DNA of 14,809 nucleotides from positions 1 through 14,809 of the forward strand of contig JAAHIA010000077.1 of NCBI GenBank assembly GCA_010671975.1, given 5' to 3'. Under the pieces are notes generated by a model, which had not been told where the DNA came from, ran no database searches, and saw nothing but the letters and a program-made list of their open reading frames with translations. Source of the stretch: Leptolyngbya sp. SIO4C1. Lineage in GTDB: Bacteria > Cyanobacteriota > Cyanobacteriia > Phormidesmidales > Phormidesmidaceae. Positions within the stretch are counted from its first letter, which is position 1. Every line of letters begins with the position of its first letter. The translations under genes were made by a program, and so were the position numbers. Shown here piece by piece: positions 6,610 to 14,175 of this stretch.

Positions 6610-7422
6610 GTGCTGCAAAACTTCAAGCAAGATTTGAAGAACGACCTGATTGCCGGGTTGCTAGTTGTGATTCCGCTAGCAACGACAATCTGGTTGACGA
6701 TCACAGTCGCCACCTGGGTCATTCGCTTCTTGACCCGATTTCCCAAGCAGCTGAACCCGTTTACAGGCTTTCATCCGGTGCTGGTCGGCCTGCTTAATCT
6801 AACCGTGGGGCTAGCGGTGCCGCTGCTAGCCATTCTGGTAATTGGCCTGATGGCACGCAACATTGCTGGGCGCTGGCTGCTCGACTTTGGCGAGCGCGTG
6901 CTGCAGTCGATTCCATTAGCAGGTGCGGTCTATAAGACGCTGCAGCAGCTGCTGCAGACTCTGCTGCAAGATTCTAAGAGCCGATTTCGTCGCGTCATCT
7001 TGGTGGAATATCCTCGGCGCGGGCTCTGGGCAATTGCCTTCGTGACCGGCTCTGTCGTGGGCAGCAACGGCATGCTCAGCATCTTTATTCCCACAACGCC
7101 GAATCCAACCAGCGGCTGGTACGCAGTGGTGCCTGAATCAGACGTCATCAACTTGTCAATTTCGATTGAAGATGCGTTCAAGGTGCTGCTCTCGGGAGGC
7201 ATTGTCGGACCGAATCTGGCAGAGTCGATCAGCGGCAACCAGTCGCTGCCCGCCGTTATGGATGAGATGGCCAGCGAGTCGCGCGCGCGAGGCTCAGAGC
7301 GCAGCCTAGAGTCCGGAGAGGAACCAGCAGGTCACAATTCTGAGCCTTACAGCTCAGCGGCTAGCTCGGAGCAGCTGCCAGCAGAGCAGTCGCTGACCAT
7401 GCTATCGATCGAGGAAGATTGA
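6610..7422 (+). CDS. DUF502 family membrane protein
   Basis: A 270-residue member of DUF502, conserved in cyanobacteria and plants; its molecular role is not settled, though plant relatives act in membrane trafficking and growth. Two hydrophobic segments lie at about 13-40 (IAGLLVVIPLATTIW) and 55-85, followed by a conserved cytosolic-type domain with FGERVLQSIPLAGAVYKTL, a PRRGLWAIAFVTG stretch and FIPTTPNPTSGWYAVVPE. From about residue 213 a Ser/Glu-rich tail looks disordered. The start is GTG, fitting homologues that open with MLQ..KQDLKNDL. It is the first gene of the rightward operon, 44 bp before nusB, next to nusB and ftsY as I recall for other cyanobacteria. Confidence 0.9.
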   Translation: MLQNFKQDLKNDLIAGLLVVIPLATTIWLTITVATWVIRFLTRFPKQLNPFTGFHPVLVGLLNLTVGLAVPLLAILVIGLMARNIAGRWLLDFGERVLQSIPLAGAVYKTLQQLLQTLLQDSKSRFRRVILVEYPRRGLWAIAFVTGSVVGSNGMLSIFIPTTPNPTSGWYAVVPESDVINLSISIEDAFKVLLSGGIVGPNLAESISGNQSLPAVMDEMASESRARGSERSLESGEEPAGHNSEPYSSAASSEQLPAEQSLTMLSIEED

Positions 7423-7466
7423 TAAGATAGCTGAGCTGAACACATTGCTAGACATCACTAAGCATC

Positions 7467-8144
7467 ATGCAGGCTCGTCGAATCGCACGCGAGCTGGCTT
7501 TACTCGGCATGAGCCAGCTATCAGACACCCCAGAAAAAGCTCGGGCTAACCAAGCGGGCGCTCTAAGCAAGGATTTAGATACGCTGCTCTCGGGCGCAGT
7601 CAGAACCCTCTCAGTGGAAATCAAAGAAACGCTAGAGAACGCTTCGCTGGAGCTAGAGCGCGGCAACCGCCATCTGCTGAACAGCGAAACGCGCTCAACC
7701 GAGCTGCGCAGCGCGCGCGCCATGGTCAAGGACGCCATTGAGCAAACGCAGCTGGCCATTAACCGACTGGGTGCAGCCGTAGAGCTGCCTGAGTTTGTGC
7801 AAATTGCCAATCGCCCCGAGGTGCAAAGCTATGCCAAGGACATTTTGACGCATCTAACCAGCCATCTCAGCGAGCTAGATACGCTGCTCGATGAGGCAAT
7901 GGTAGGCTGGAACCTGAAGCGGTTGGCCCGCATCGATCGCGATATTCTCAGAATTGCCCTAACCGAAATCTTATATCTGGGGGTGCCCAAGCGGATTGCA
8001 ATCGATGAATCGATTGAGGTGGCCAAGCGCTACAGTGATGAAGATGGTTACCGATTTATTAACGGTGTGATGCGGCGGGTAACCGATCGGCTTGAGGCCA
8101 AGCGCCGCTCAGATCCTGCTTCGTCTAGTCCTGATGCTAGCTAG
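7467..8144 (+). CDS. nusB: Transcription antitermination factor NusB
   Basis: A 225-residue NusB. In bacteria NusB pairs with NusE (ribosomal protein S10), binds boxA RNA and keeps RNA polymerase reading through rRNA operons. It starts with QARRIARELALLGMSQLSD, the RNA-binding first helix, and ends with the conserved core WNLKRLARIDRDILRIALTE and a DEDGYRFINGVMRRV segment. Between them is an extra mainly helical stretch of about 70-80 residues that E. coli NusB (139 residues) lacks; such long forms are usual in cyanobacteria. It is 43 bp upstream of ftsY in the same operon. No strong Shine-Dalgarno precedes the ATG. Confidence 0.94.
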   Translation: MQARRIARELALLGMSQLSDTPEKARANQAGALSKDLDTLLSGAVRTLSVEIKETLENASLELERGNRHLLNSETRSTELRSARAMVKDAIEQTQLAINRLGAAVELPEFVQIANRPEVQSYAKDILTHLTSHLSELDTLLDEAMVGWNLKRLARIDRDILRIALTEILYLGVPKRIAIDESIEVAKRYSDEDGYRFINGVMRRVTDRLEAKRRSDPASSSPDAS

Positions 8145-8176
8145 CAGCGGTTTCAGGCTTCATCTTGGTACGGCTT

Positions 8177-8183
8177 AGGAAGG
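8177..8183 (+). promoter_or_regulatory. Shine-Dalgarno of ftsY
   Basis: AGGAAGG lies 4 bases before the ATG at 8188. It is the clearest ribosome-binding site in the window, where most starts have none, and supports this start for the SRP receptor. Confidence 0.6.
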
Positions 8184-8187
8184 TATT

Positions 8188-9687
8188 ATGTCATCGTTTA
8201 ACTGGTTTCGTCGCAGCTACGACGAGTCTGAGACAGCTCAGCCCGAGCAGCCCCAGGAGACCGCCGAGTCTACTGAGGAGTCTGCTGAGACAGTAGGCTC
8301 GCCAACCAGCGCAGACGACTACCTCTCCTGGGCAAAGACGGCCTATCAAAATATTCAGCAGCGCCAGAGTCAGACTGCTGAGTCAACACCCGCAGCCGAA
8401 CCGACCGGGTCTGAGTCAGCTGAGCCGGTCACTGCTGAACCAACTGCAGCCGAGCCGACCGAAGATGATTCAGCCACAGCTGAGCCGACCGAGGCTGAGC
8501 CAGCAGCCACCGAGCCAGTAGCCACCGAGCCAGCCGCCGCACCTAAGCCAGCAGCGCCCTTCTGGGCCCAGGCCCAGGCCGAACGAGAAGCGCGCCTAGC
8601 CAAGCTGCAGGAAACCGCGATCGCAGAGCCCGAACCCGAGCCCGAACCGGCCGCAGCCCCCTCCGAGCTGCCCGATATTGACTTTGACGAAGCCTTTGTC
8701 TGGTCTGCTGAAGTGCTGGCCGCGCAGGGACGCCGCCCCGACCAGATTTCAGCCGAAGAAATTACCTGGCTCAACCAGCTGCGGCGCGGGCTCGATAAGA
8801 CGCGGCGCGGCCTGGTCAACCAGCTCAAATCGATTGTTGGGCAGGGACCGCTGAATGAAGATGCGGTCTTTGAGATTGAGGCGCTGCTGCTGCAGGCGGA
8901 TGTCGGCGTTGAAGCCACTGACTACATTATCGACGCGCTGCAGTCGCGACTGCGGCAAGAAGCGCTGCCGCCAGAGCAAGCCATCAGCTATCTCAAGTCG
9001 ATTTTGCGCGACATGCTCGATCGGCCGCTGGGCGGCGAGCACAATCTGCTGTTTGTGCCCGAGAGTGAGACGCTGAATATCTGGATGATGACCGGCGTCA
9101 ACGGCGCTGGCAAAACCACTACGATCGGTAAGCTGGCCCACGTGGCGAAAAAATCGGGCTATCGCTGCCTGATTGCAGCAGCCGACACTTTCCGGGCGGC
9201 AGCGGTCGAGCAGGTGAAAGTCTGGGGTGAGCGCAGCGACGTCGACGTGATTGCTAACCCCGGCCAAAATACCGACCCGGCCGCTGTGGTCTACGACGCT
9301 ATTTCGGCAGCCAATTCTCGCAGCACCGAGCTGCTGCTAGTTGACACGGCCGGCCGCCTGCAGAATAAGAAAAATCTGATGGACGAGCTGGCCAAGGTGC
9401 GCCGCATTATTGATAAAAAAGCGCCAGACGCCAACGTTGAGGCCCTGCTAGTGCTAGACGCCACGCTGGGTCAAAACGGCATTCGCCAGGCGCAGGTGTT
9501 TGCTGAGGCAGCCAACCTCAGTGGCGTGGTGCTGACCAAGCTAGACGGCACGGCCCGAGGCGGCGTGGCGCTGGCCGTGGTGCAGCAGCTGGGCCTGCCG
9601 ATTCGCTTCATCGGCGCCGGTGAGGGCATTGAAGATCTGCGGCCTTTTTCCAGCTATGAGTTCGTTGAGGCGCTGCTCAGCGGCTAG
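8188..9687 (+). CDS. ftsY: Signal recognition particle receptor FtsY
   Basis: A 499-residue SRP receptor that docks SRP-ribosome complexes at the membrane and hydrolyses GTP together with Ffh. The N-terminal acidic A domain (about 1-175) is low-complexity Ala/Glu/Pro/Thr with tandem AEPT-type units and a Glu-Pro run. The N domain (about 185-280) contains LRRGLDKTRRGL. The G domain carries TGVNGAGKTTTIGKLA (P loop, Lys309), ADTFRAAAVEQ, DTAGRLQ at 386-391, TKLDGTARGG from 450, and the closing GAGEGIEDLRPF. All GTPase motifs are intact; the common GVNGVGK is GVNGAGK here. The start is backed by AGGAAGG just upstream. holA begins 6 bp after the stop, so the two are likely cotranslated. Confidence 0.96.
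   Translation: MSSFNWFRRSYDESETAQPEQPQETAESTEESAETVGSPTSADDYLSWAKTAYQNIQQRQSQTAESTPAAEPTGSESAEPVTAEPTAAEPTEDDSATAEPTEAEPAATEPVATEPAAAPKPAAPFWAQAQAEREARLAKLQETAIAEPEPEPEPAAAPSELPDIDFDEAFVWSAEVLAAQGRRPDQISAEEITWLNQLRRGLDKTRRGLVNQLKSIVGQGPLNEDAVFEIEALLLQADVGVEATDYIIDALQSRLRQEALPPEQAISYLKSILRDMLDRPLGGEHNLLFVPESETLNIWMMTGVNGAGKTTTIGKLAHVAKKSGYRCLIAAADTFRAAAVEQVKVWGERSDVDVIANPGQNTDPAAVVYDAISAANSRSTELLLVDTAGRLQNKKNLMDELAKVRRIIDKKAPDANVEALLVLDATLGQNGIRQAQVFAEAANLSGVVLTKLDGTARGGVALAVVQQLGLPIRFIGAGEGIEDLRPFSSYEFVEALLSG
8506..8533 (+). repeat. 15-nt tandem repeat in the ftsY acidic domain
   Basis: GCCACCGAGCCAG occurs at 8506-8518 and 8521-8533, each starting a 15-nt unit encoding Ala-Thr-Glu-Pro-Val/Ala. 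Diverged copies of the same GAGCC-centred unit run from about 8390 to 8550. These repeats also open the antisense frame, which is why a long leftward reading frame appears here. Confidence 0.7.
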
Positions 9688-9693
9688 GACGCG

Positions 9694-10677
9694 ATGCCAG
9701 TTTACTTTTTCTGGGGAGCAGACGAGTTTCGCATGAAGAAGGCGATTGCAGCGCTGCGCGATCGCGCCCTCGACCCTAGCTGGGCCAGCTTCAACTACGA
9801 CAAAATTGCAGCTGATACCTCAGACAGCGTCATCCAAGCGCTGAATCAGGCAGTGACGCCGCCCTTTGGCCTGGGCCAGCGGTTTGTTTGGCTAACGGAT
9901 ACCACCCTGGCCCAGCGCTGCCCAGAGGCGGTGCTGCAAGAGCTCGCCAGAACCCTGCCCGCCGTGCCTGAGACCACGGTGCTGCTGCTAACCAGCGCGA
10001 ATAAGCCTGACGGCCGACTAAAATCAACCAAGCTGCTGCAAAAGCACGCTGACGTCAGAGAGTTTTCCAGCATTCCGCCTTGGAAAGTCGATCAGATTAC
10101 CCATCAGGTCTATCAGGTCGCCAAAGAAATAGACCTGCGGCTGCAGCCGCAGGCCGCTGAGCTGCTAGCCGCCGCCGTTGGCAGCGATACTCGCCGGCTC
10201 TACAACGAGCTAGAAAAGCTCAGCCTCTACTGGCAGTCGACCGAGCCGCTGCCGCCCGAGGCCGTTACGCAGCTGGTCGTAACCAGCACCCAAAGCAGTC
10301 TGCAGCTTGCCAACGCGCTGCGCGAGGGCCAGGTTGATCGCGCCCTTAGCCTAGCAGCTGAGCTGCTAGGTCAAAATGAGCCAGCGCTGCGGATCGTTTC
10401 GACCCTGGTGGGTCAGTTTCGCACCTGGCTATGGGTAAAAGTGATGAGCGAAGCCGGTGAGCGCGACCCGCGTGCCATTGCTCAGGCAGCTGAGGTCAGC
10501 AACCCCAAGCGGATTTACTTTTTGCAAAAAGAAGTCAGATCGCTGTCCGCTTCAGCCCTTCAGGCAGCGCTGGACAGTTTGCTAGCGCTAGAGTTCAGCC
10601 TTAAGCAGGGAGCCCCCGATCAAATTGCGCTGCAAACTAAGATAATAGAAATCGCGCACTGCTTTGGACATGCCTAG
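9694..10677 (+). CDS. holA: DNA polymerase III delta subunit
   Basis: A 327-residue delta subunit of the clamp loader, which opens the beta clamp during replication. It starts MPVYFFWGADEFRMKKAI, the family's degenerate P-loop region, and runs through the expected three domains: nucleotide-fold (about 1-140), lid (about 140-210) and C-terminal collar (about 210-327). RLYNELEKLSLY in the lid and FSLKQGAPDQIALQTKII near the end are typical. As is usual for delta, it lacks a working ATP site. It begins 6 bp after ftsY, and its stop overlaps the start region of the next gene by 8 bp, so it is mid-operon. Cyanobacterial delta subunits are divergent, but length and motif order fit well. Confidence 0.92.
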   Translation: MPVYFFWGADEFRMKKAIAALRDRALDPSWASFNYDKIAADTSDSVIQALNQAVTPPFGLGQRFVWLTDTTLAQRCPEAVLQELARTLPAVPETTVLLLTSANKPDGRLKSTKLLQKHADVREFSSIPPWKVDQITHQVYQVAKEIDLRLQPQAAELLAAAVGSDTRRLYNELEKLSLYWQSTEPLPPEAVTQLVVTSTQSSLQLANALREGQVDRALSLAAELLGQNEPALRIVSTLVGQFRTWLWVKVMSEAGERDPRAIAQAAEVSNPKRIYFLQKEVRSLSASALQAALDSLLALEFSLKQGAPDQIALQTKIIEIAHCFGHA

Positions 10678-11200
10678 AACTAAGCCTGATATGAGACTCT
10701 ATTCCTTGATTGGATATCGTCAGCTCTGGTCGGTTCGCTCGATGCTGATTGGGCTAAGCGCAGCAATGACCTGGGCGATCAGTTTACAGCCTGAGCCTTC
10801 TGTGCGGGCCTGGCAGCCGGTCTCGCTGGATTTCGCGGCTGCCTACGCCCAGACCGTAACCAACGAAGAGGTACGCAGCTATGCAGAGGCGGTGCTGTCG
10901 ATGGAGAACAATCGCATCGAGGCCTACACCCAAATCAGCGATATCTTGACCAGCGCCGGCTTCGATGTGACAGAATACCGCCTCAGCTGTCCAAATGCGC
11001 CGTCGCTGACCGACGTGCCACGACGGGTGCGATCGCGCGTTCAGCCCATCCTGGTTGACTATTGCAATGCCGCCCGCGAGATTGTCGAAACCAGCGGCCT
11101 AACGGTGGATCGCTTTAACGACATCACCACTGCCCACCGCAACGACAGCGACCTAACCGAGCGCATTCAGCTCGAGATTGCGGCCATTCGCCAGCCCTAG
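10670..11200 (+). CDS. Secreted DUF4168 domain protein
   Basis: A protein of about 176 residues with an N-terminal signal sequence: a basic stretch, the hydrophobic run SMLIGLSAAMTWAISL, and a likely cut after AYA in AAAYAQ. The mature part has the two halves of DUF4168, TNEEVRSYAEAVLSMENNR and FNDITTAHRNDSDLTERI, separated by about 70 residues. The family is common in cyanobacteria, is thought to be exported, and has no settled function. The ATG at 10670 overlaps the holA stop by 8 bp; the ATG at 10691 would give a cleaner signal peptide and is an equal candidate, and a TTG at 10664 is also open. It lies between two core housekeeping genes with which it shares no obvious role. Confidence 0.85.
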   Translation: MPRTKPDMRLYSLIGYRQLWSVRSMLIGLSAAMTWAISLQPEPSVRAWQPVSLDFAAAYAQTVTNEEVRSYAEAVLSMENNRIEAYTQISDILTSAGFDVTEYRLSCPNAPSLTDVPRRVRSRVQPILVDYCNAAREIVETSGLTVDRFNDITTAHRNDSDLTERIQLEIAAIRQP

Positions 11201-11233
11201 CTTTACCCCTGCTGCAGCCCGTAGCCACACCCT

Positions 11234-12310
11234 ATGCAATTTATTGACCAAGCAGAAATCGAAGTCGCCGGCGGTGACGGCGGCGATGGCCTAGTCGCCT
11301 TTCGGCGCGAGAAGTATGTGCCCACCGGCGGACCCTCTGGCGGCAACGGCGGCAACGGCGGCTCAGTGGTTCTTGTGGCCGATGACGGCCTGCAAACGCT
11401 GCTAGATTTTCGCTATGCTCACAGCTTTCGAGCTCAGAAGGGCGAGCGCGGCGGTCCTAAAAACAAAACCGGCGCGTCTGGGGCCGATCGGCTGATTGAA
11501 GTGCCCTGCGGCACGCTGGTCTACGACGCCGATTCGGGTGAGCTGCTGGGCGATCTGGTGCGTGCTGGCGAGCGGCTGTGCGTGGCCAAAGGCGGTAAGG
11601 GCGGTCTGGGCAACAAGCATTTTTTGAGCAACCGCAACCGCGCCCCCGAAAAGTCGCTGCCCGGCCTGCCGGGGGAAGTGCGCCGCATTCGCCTAGAGCT
11701 AAAGCTGCTGGCTGAGGTGGGCATCATCGGCCTGCCCAATGCCGGCAAATCTACGCTGATTTCAGCGCTGTCGGCGGCCCGCCCCAAAGTGGCCGACTAT
11801 CCGTTTACGACGCTGGTGCCCAATTTAGGGGTCGTGCGCAAACCTACCGGCGACGGCACCGTCTTTGCTGACATTCCTGGACTGATTGAGGGGGCACATA
11901 CCGGGGCCGGGCTCGGCCACGACTTTTTGCGTCATATCGAGCGCACGCGGCTGCTGCTGCATCTGGTGGATGTCACATCAGAGCAGCCGGTTGCCGACTA
12001 CCGCACGATTCAGCAGGAGCTGATGGCCTATGGACGCGATCTAGAAGCGCGGCCACAGCTGCTGGCGCTGAATAAGGTCGATGCGGTCACGCCAGAAGTA
12101 GCCGAGTCAGTGGCCGCAGGGCTGCGATCGCACAGCGGCAGCGAGTCAGTGTTTCTCATTTCAGCCGTGAGCGGTCAGGGAACCGAGGCGCTGCTGCAGG
12201 CAATTTGGACGCTGCTTGAGCAGCTGAGCCAGTCGGAAGACGCTGCCATCGAACCTGCGGGCGAGCCCCAAATAGGCAATCTAGACAGCCTGCCGCAGCT
12301 GATGGGATAG
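11234..12310 (+). CDS. obg: Obg/CgtA family GTPase
   Basis: A 358-residue ribosome-associated GTPase that takes part in large-subunit maturation and stringent-type growth control in other bacteria. Residues 1-158 are the Gly-rich OBG fold: AGGDGGDG, GGPSGGNGGNGG and KGGKGGLGN are visible. The G domain follows with GLPNAGKST (G1, Lys172), the switch around DYPFTTLVPNLG, DIPGLIEGAHTGAGLG (G3, Asp213), NKVD at 280-283 (G4) and SAVSG (G5). A short acidic tail ends the protein; the C-terminal OCT domain of some Gram-positive members is absent, as is common. It is the last gene of the rightward operon, 33 bp after the DUF4168 gene, and its stop lies only 25 bp from the converging ATPase gene. Confidence 0.95.
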   Translation: MQFIDQAEIEVAGGDGGDGLVAFRREKYVPTGGPSGGNGGNGGSVVLVADDGLQTLLDFRYAHSFRAQKGERGGPKNKTGASGADRLIEVPCGTLVYDADSGELLGDLVRAGERLCVAKGGKGGLGNKHFLSNRNRAPEKSLPGLPGEVRRIRLELKLLAEVGIIGLPNAGKSTLISALSAARPKVADYPFTTLVPNLGVVRKPTGDGTVFADIPGLIEGAHTGAGLGHDFLRHIERTRLLLHLVDVTSEQPVADYRTIQQELMAYGRDLEARPQLLALNKVDAVTPEVAESVAAGLRSHSGSESVFLISAVSGQGTEALLQAIWTLLEQLSQSEDAAIEPAGEPQIGNLDSLPQLMG

Positions 12311-12324
12311 CAAGCTTGCGCTTG
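12311..12324 (+). terminator. Small hairpin between convergent genes
   Basis: CAAGC (12311-12315) and GCTTG (12320-12324) flank a 4-base loop immediately after the obg stop. With no T tract and only five pairs it is a weak candidate. It is listed because the two converging transcripts have just 25 bp between their stops and no better terminator there, so some overlap of the transcripts is likely. Confidence 0.2.
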
Positions 12325-12335
12325 GGTGCGCCAGC

Positions 12336-13730
12336 CTATCGAGCCAGAAACGCTGCCGCATAGCCGTGCTGCTGCAGCGCCTGCTGTAAATTAGCCAGCT
12401 CAACCATCTTTGCGCTGTCTGCTAGCCGCTGCGCGGTTTGAGCAATCTGCTGAATCTGAGCGCCCGTCAGCCGCAGCTTATCTGCCAAAGCAGGCAGGTC
12501 AATCTCAGCGGACCAGTGCCCGGCCGTTAGGCTCTGCTGCCAGAGCTGCAGCCGTTGTGACGCCGTCGGTTCGCTTAGTTCTATAATCAAGTCGCAGCGC
12601 TGCCGCCAGCTAGCGGTCACCTGATGGCGATAGTGCACCGACAGCACCACCAGCCCTGCTGCTGGCTCACTCAGCCACTGCCACAGCTGCGCCTGCAAAA
12701 CCGGATCGAGCGAGCGACGGCCAAACCAGTGCTGCGCTGATTTAATCAAGACCAGCGGCTTAGTCGGCAGCGGCAGATCGCTGCCAGCACAGCTGAAATC
12801 TAGCACCGGCAGCGGCAGCGCCAGAGCAGCCGCGATCGCACTCGCCGCCGTTGTTTTGCCAGTTCCGGCGGGGCCAACCAGCAGCAGCAGCCGTCGACCG
12901 TGGGTCGGCGCTGCTGACTGAGCTACGGCTAGCTCACTGGCCACCTGCTGCGTCAGACTCTGCAGCCGCAGCTTGAGCGAGGGAGTAACCACCAGCTCCG
13001 ACCACGAGACCGGCTGAGCCAGCCGCGCTGGCTGAGGCTGAGCAGTCGCTGTCGGCGGCAGTATCTGCGCTAGCTGTGATGACTTTGGCTGCTCGGCGAG
13101 CAGGTAGCTAATCCAGGCTGGGGCTAGCTGTAACGGCCTACCCAGCAGCGGCGTTGGCGCGGTGCTGACATCCTGTAAAATCTGCCGAGCTAAAAGCGAT
13201 CGCGCCGACATCAGCTGCGATCTCGCTCGCTGCCGGTCGAGGTCGTTGCGACAGAACAGCCGCAGCGCCAAATCTAGCGTGGGCAGCGCCGCCGTGGGGC
13301 TATCCTGACCGGTTTGCAAGACGTGGTAGAGCCGACCGTAGCGCAGATTAACCTCAGGCGCGAGCGCCAGCAAAATCAAATTCTTCTCAAACTTGCTGAG
13401 CTTGAGCCGAGTCTGAACCTGAGGCAGCGCTAGGCAAACGCCGTGCGACTCGGTTGCCTTGATCCGAGATTTGAGCCGCTGCTGGTAGCTTGGCGACGAC
13501 CCGCTCAGCTTTTTTTTAGCCGGTGCCTCATCATAGGCACAGTTGGTCACCGTAATTAGCCCCTGCCACCAGTGGCTGCTAGCGCGATCACCCGGCTTGC
13601 GAGCCACCCGATTGACCTTACGGCTCGTCTGCTGCTGCTTGGTCAGCGCTAGCATCAGCCGTCGCTCCAGCCAGCTCAATTCAGTTTTCAAATAAGCCCA
13701 GTTGTTGGCAAACGGAGGATCAGCGCTCAT
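12336..13730 (-). CDS. AAA-like ATPase with degenerate active site
   Basis: A 464-residue protein with a large N-terminal region and a C-terminal AAA-like module. The N-terminal part (NNWAYLKTELSWLERRL, then SKFEKNLILLALAPEVNLRYGRL and LPTLDLALRLFC near 110-160) resembles the helical and winged-helix domain of the AAA family that includes ATPases of extracellular contractile injection systems. Walker A is intact (GPAGTGKTT, Lys292). Where Walker B should show Asp-Glu the sequence is LVLIKSAQHWFG (Lys330, Ser331). Sensor 1 reads LSVHYR, with His for Asn. Only 38 residues separate Walker A Lys from the Walker B position, about 20 fewer than usual, so the pore-loop segment is missing. An Arg at the RxRCD finger position remains. 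It probably binds but does not efficiently hydrolyse ATP. Its ATG overlaps the upstream VOC stop as ATGA. No injection-system genes are nearby; function unknown. Confidence 0.82.
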   Translation of the reverse strand: MSADPPFANNWAYLKTELSWLERRLMLALTKQQQTSRKVNRVARKPGDRASSHWWQGLITVTNCAYDEAPAKKKLSGSSPSYQQRLKSRIKATESHGVCLALPQVQTRLKLSKFEKNLILLALAPEVNLRYGRLYHVLQTGQDSPTAALPTLDLALRLFCRNDLDRQRARSQLMSARSLLARQILQDVSTAPTPLLGRPLQLAPAWISYLLAEQPKSSQLAQILPPTATAQPQPARLAQPVSWSELVVTPSLKLRLQSLTQQVASELAVAQSAAPTHGRRLLLLVGPAGTGKTTAASAIAAALALPLPVLDFSCAGSDLPLPTKPLVLIKSAQHWFGRRSLDPVLQAQLWQWLSEPAAGLVVLSVHYRHQVTASWRQRCDLIIELSEPTASQRLQLWQQSLTAGHWSAEIDLPALADKLRLTGAQIQQIAQTAQRLADSAKMVELANLQQALQQHGYAAAFLAR

Positions 13731-14158
13731 TCGCTCAGCCGTCGAAGAAATTCTAGAGGCAGCCCGTCCGCGTCGGCAATGAAGGCGACCTCATAGATAC
13801 TATTCCCAATTTGCTGCTGCTGCGGTGCCAGCAAGACCGTCAGCGGCTGCAGCTGCCCGGCCTGAGCGGCCTGCTCAAACTGCTGCTGTAGCTGCGCTAG
13901 CCAGTCTGGCAGACTCGCGGCTGTCTCAGTTAGATCAAACGAAAGATGGTAGTAGCCAGTGTAGTGCTCATCGCTAAAAGCATCGGCAGCCGGGCGCGGC
14001 TCAGGCACCTGAATCAGCTCAATCCGACCGCCGAGCCCCGTCATCCAGCAGGCCAGCGTAATCCCCGCTGTAAACCGCTCGATGATGGTAAAGCCGAGCT
14101 GCTCATAAAATGCGATCGCCCGATGAATGTCGGCTGTGCGGATAGAGGCATGGTGCAT
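13727..14158 (-). CDS. VOC family (glyoxalase/dioxygenase fold) protein
   Basis: A 143-residue single VOC-fold protein with the two beta-alpha-beta-beta-beta halves expected of the family, whose members are often metal enzymes such as glyoxalase I. It opens MHHASIRTADIHRAIAFYEQLGF. Candidate metal ligands sit at all four classical positions: His2 or His3, Glu47 in GRIELIQV, His71 in YYHLSFDL and Glu136 in LPLEFLRRL. A longer segment of about 50 residues (75-125) separates the halves and is rich in Gln. The substrate cannot be told from sequence. It starts 17 bp after the TIGR02652 gene and ends in a 4-bp ATGA overlap with the AAA-like gene, indicating translational coupling with a partner of unrelated fold. 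Confidence 0.88.
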   Translation of the reverse strand: MHHASIRTADIHRAIAFYEQLGFTIIERFTAGITLACWMTGLGGRIELIQVPEPRPAADAFSDEHYTGYYHLSFDLTETAASLPDWLAQLQQQFEQAAQAGQLQPLTVLLAPQQQQIGNSIYEVAFIADADGLPLEFLRRLSE

Positions 14159-14175
14159 GATCTATGCGGAAAACG

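Noticed and set aside
7448..7810. Leftward 120-codon frame opposite nusB
   Set aside because: Ser/Arg-rich complement of the NusB helical insertion; no domain or ribosome site.
8370..8918. Leftward 182-codon frame opposite ftsY
   Set aside because: It is Ala/Ser/Gly low-complexity, produced by the repeats of the FtsY acidic domain, and lies wholly antisense to a clear gene.
8749..9267. Leftward 172-codon frame opposite ftsY
   Set aside because: It is antisense to the conserved N and G domains and resembles no known protein; codon structure follows FtsY.
12336..13730. Contractile injection system (eCIS) locus
   Set aside because: Only the ATPase resembles such systems. No sheath, tube, baseplate or spike gene lies in the window, and its active site is degenerate.
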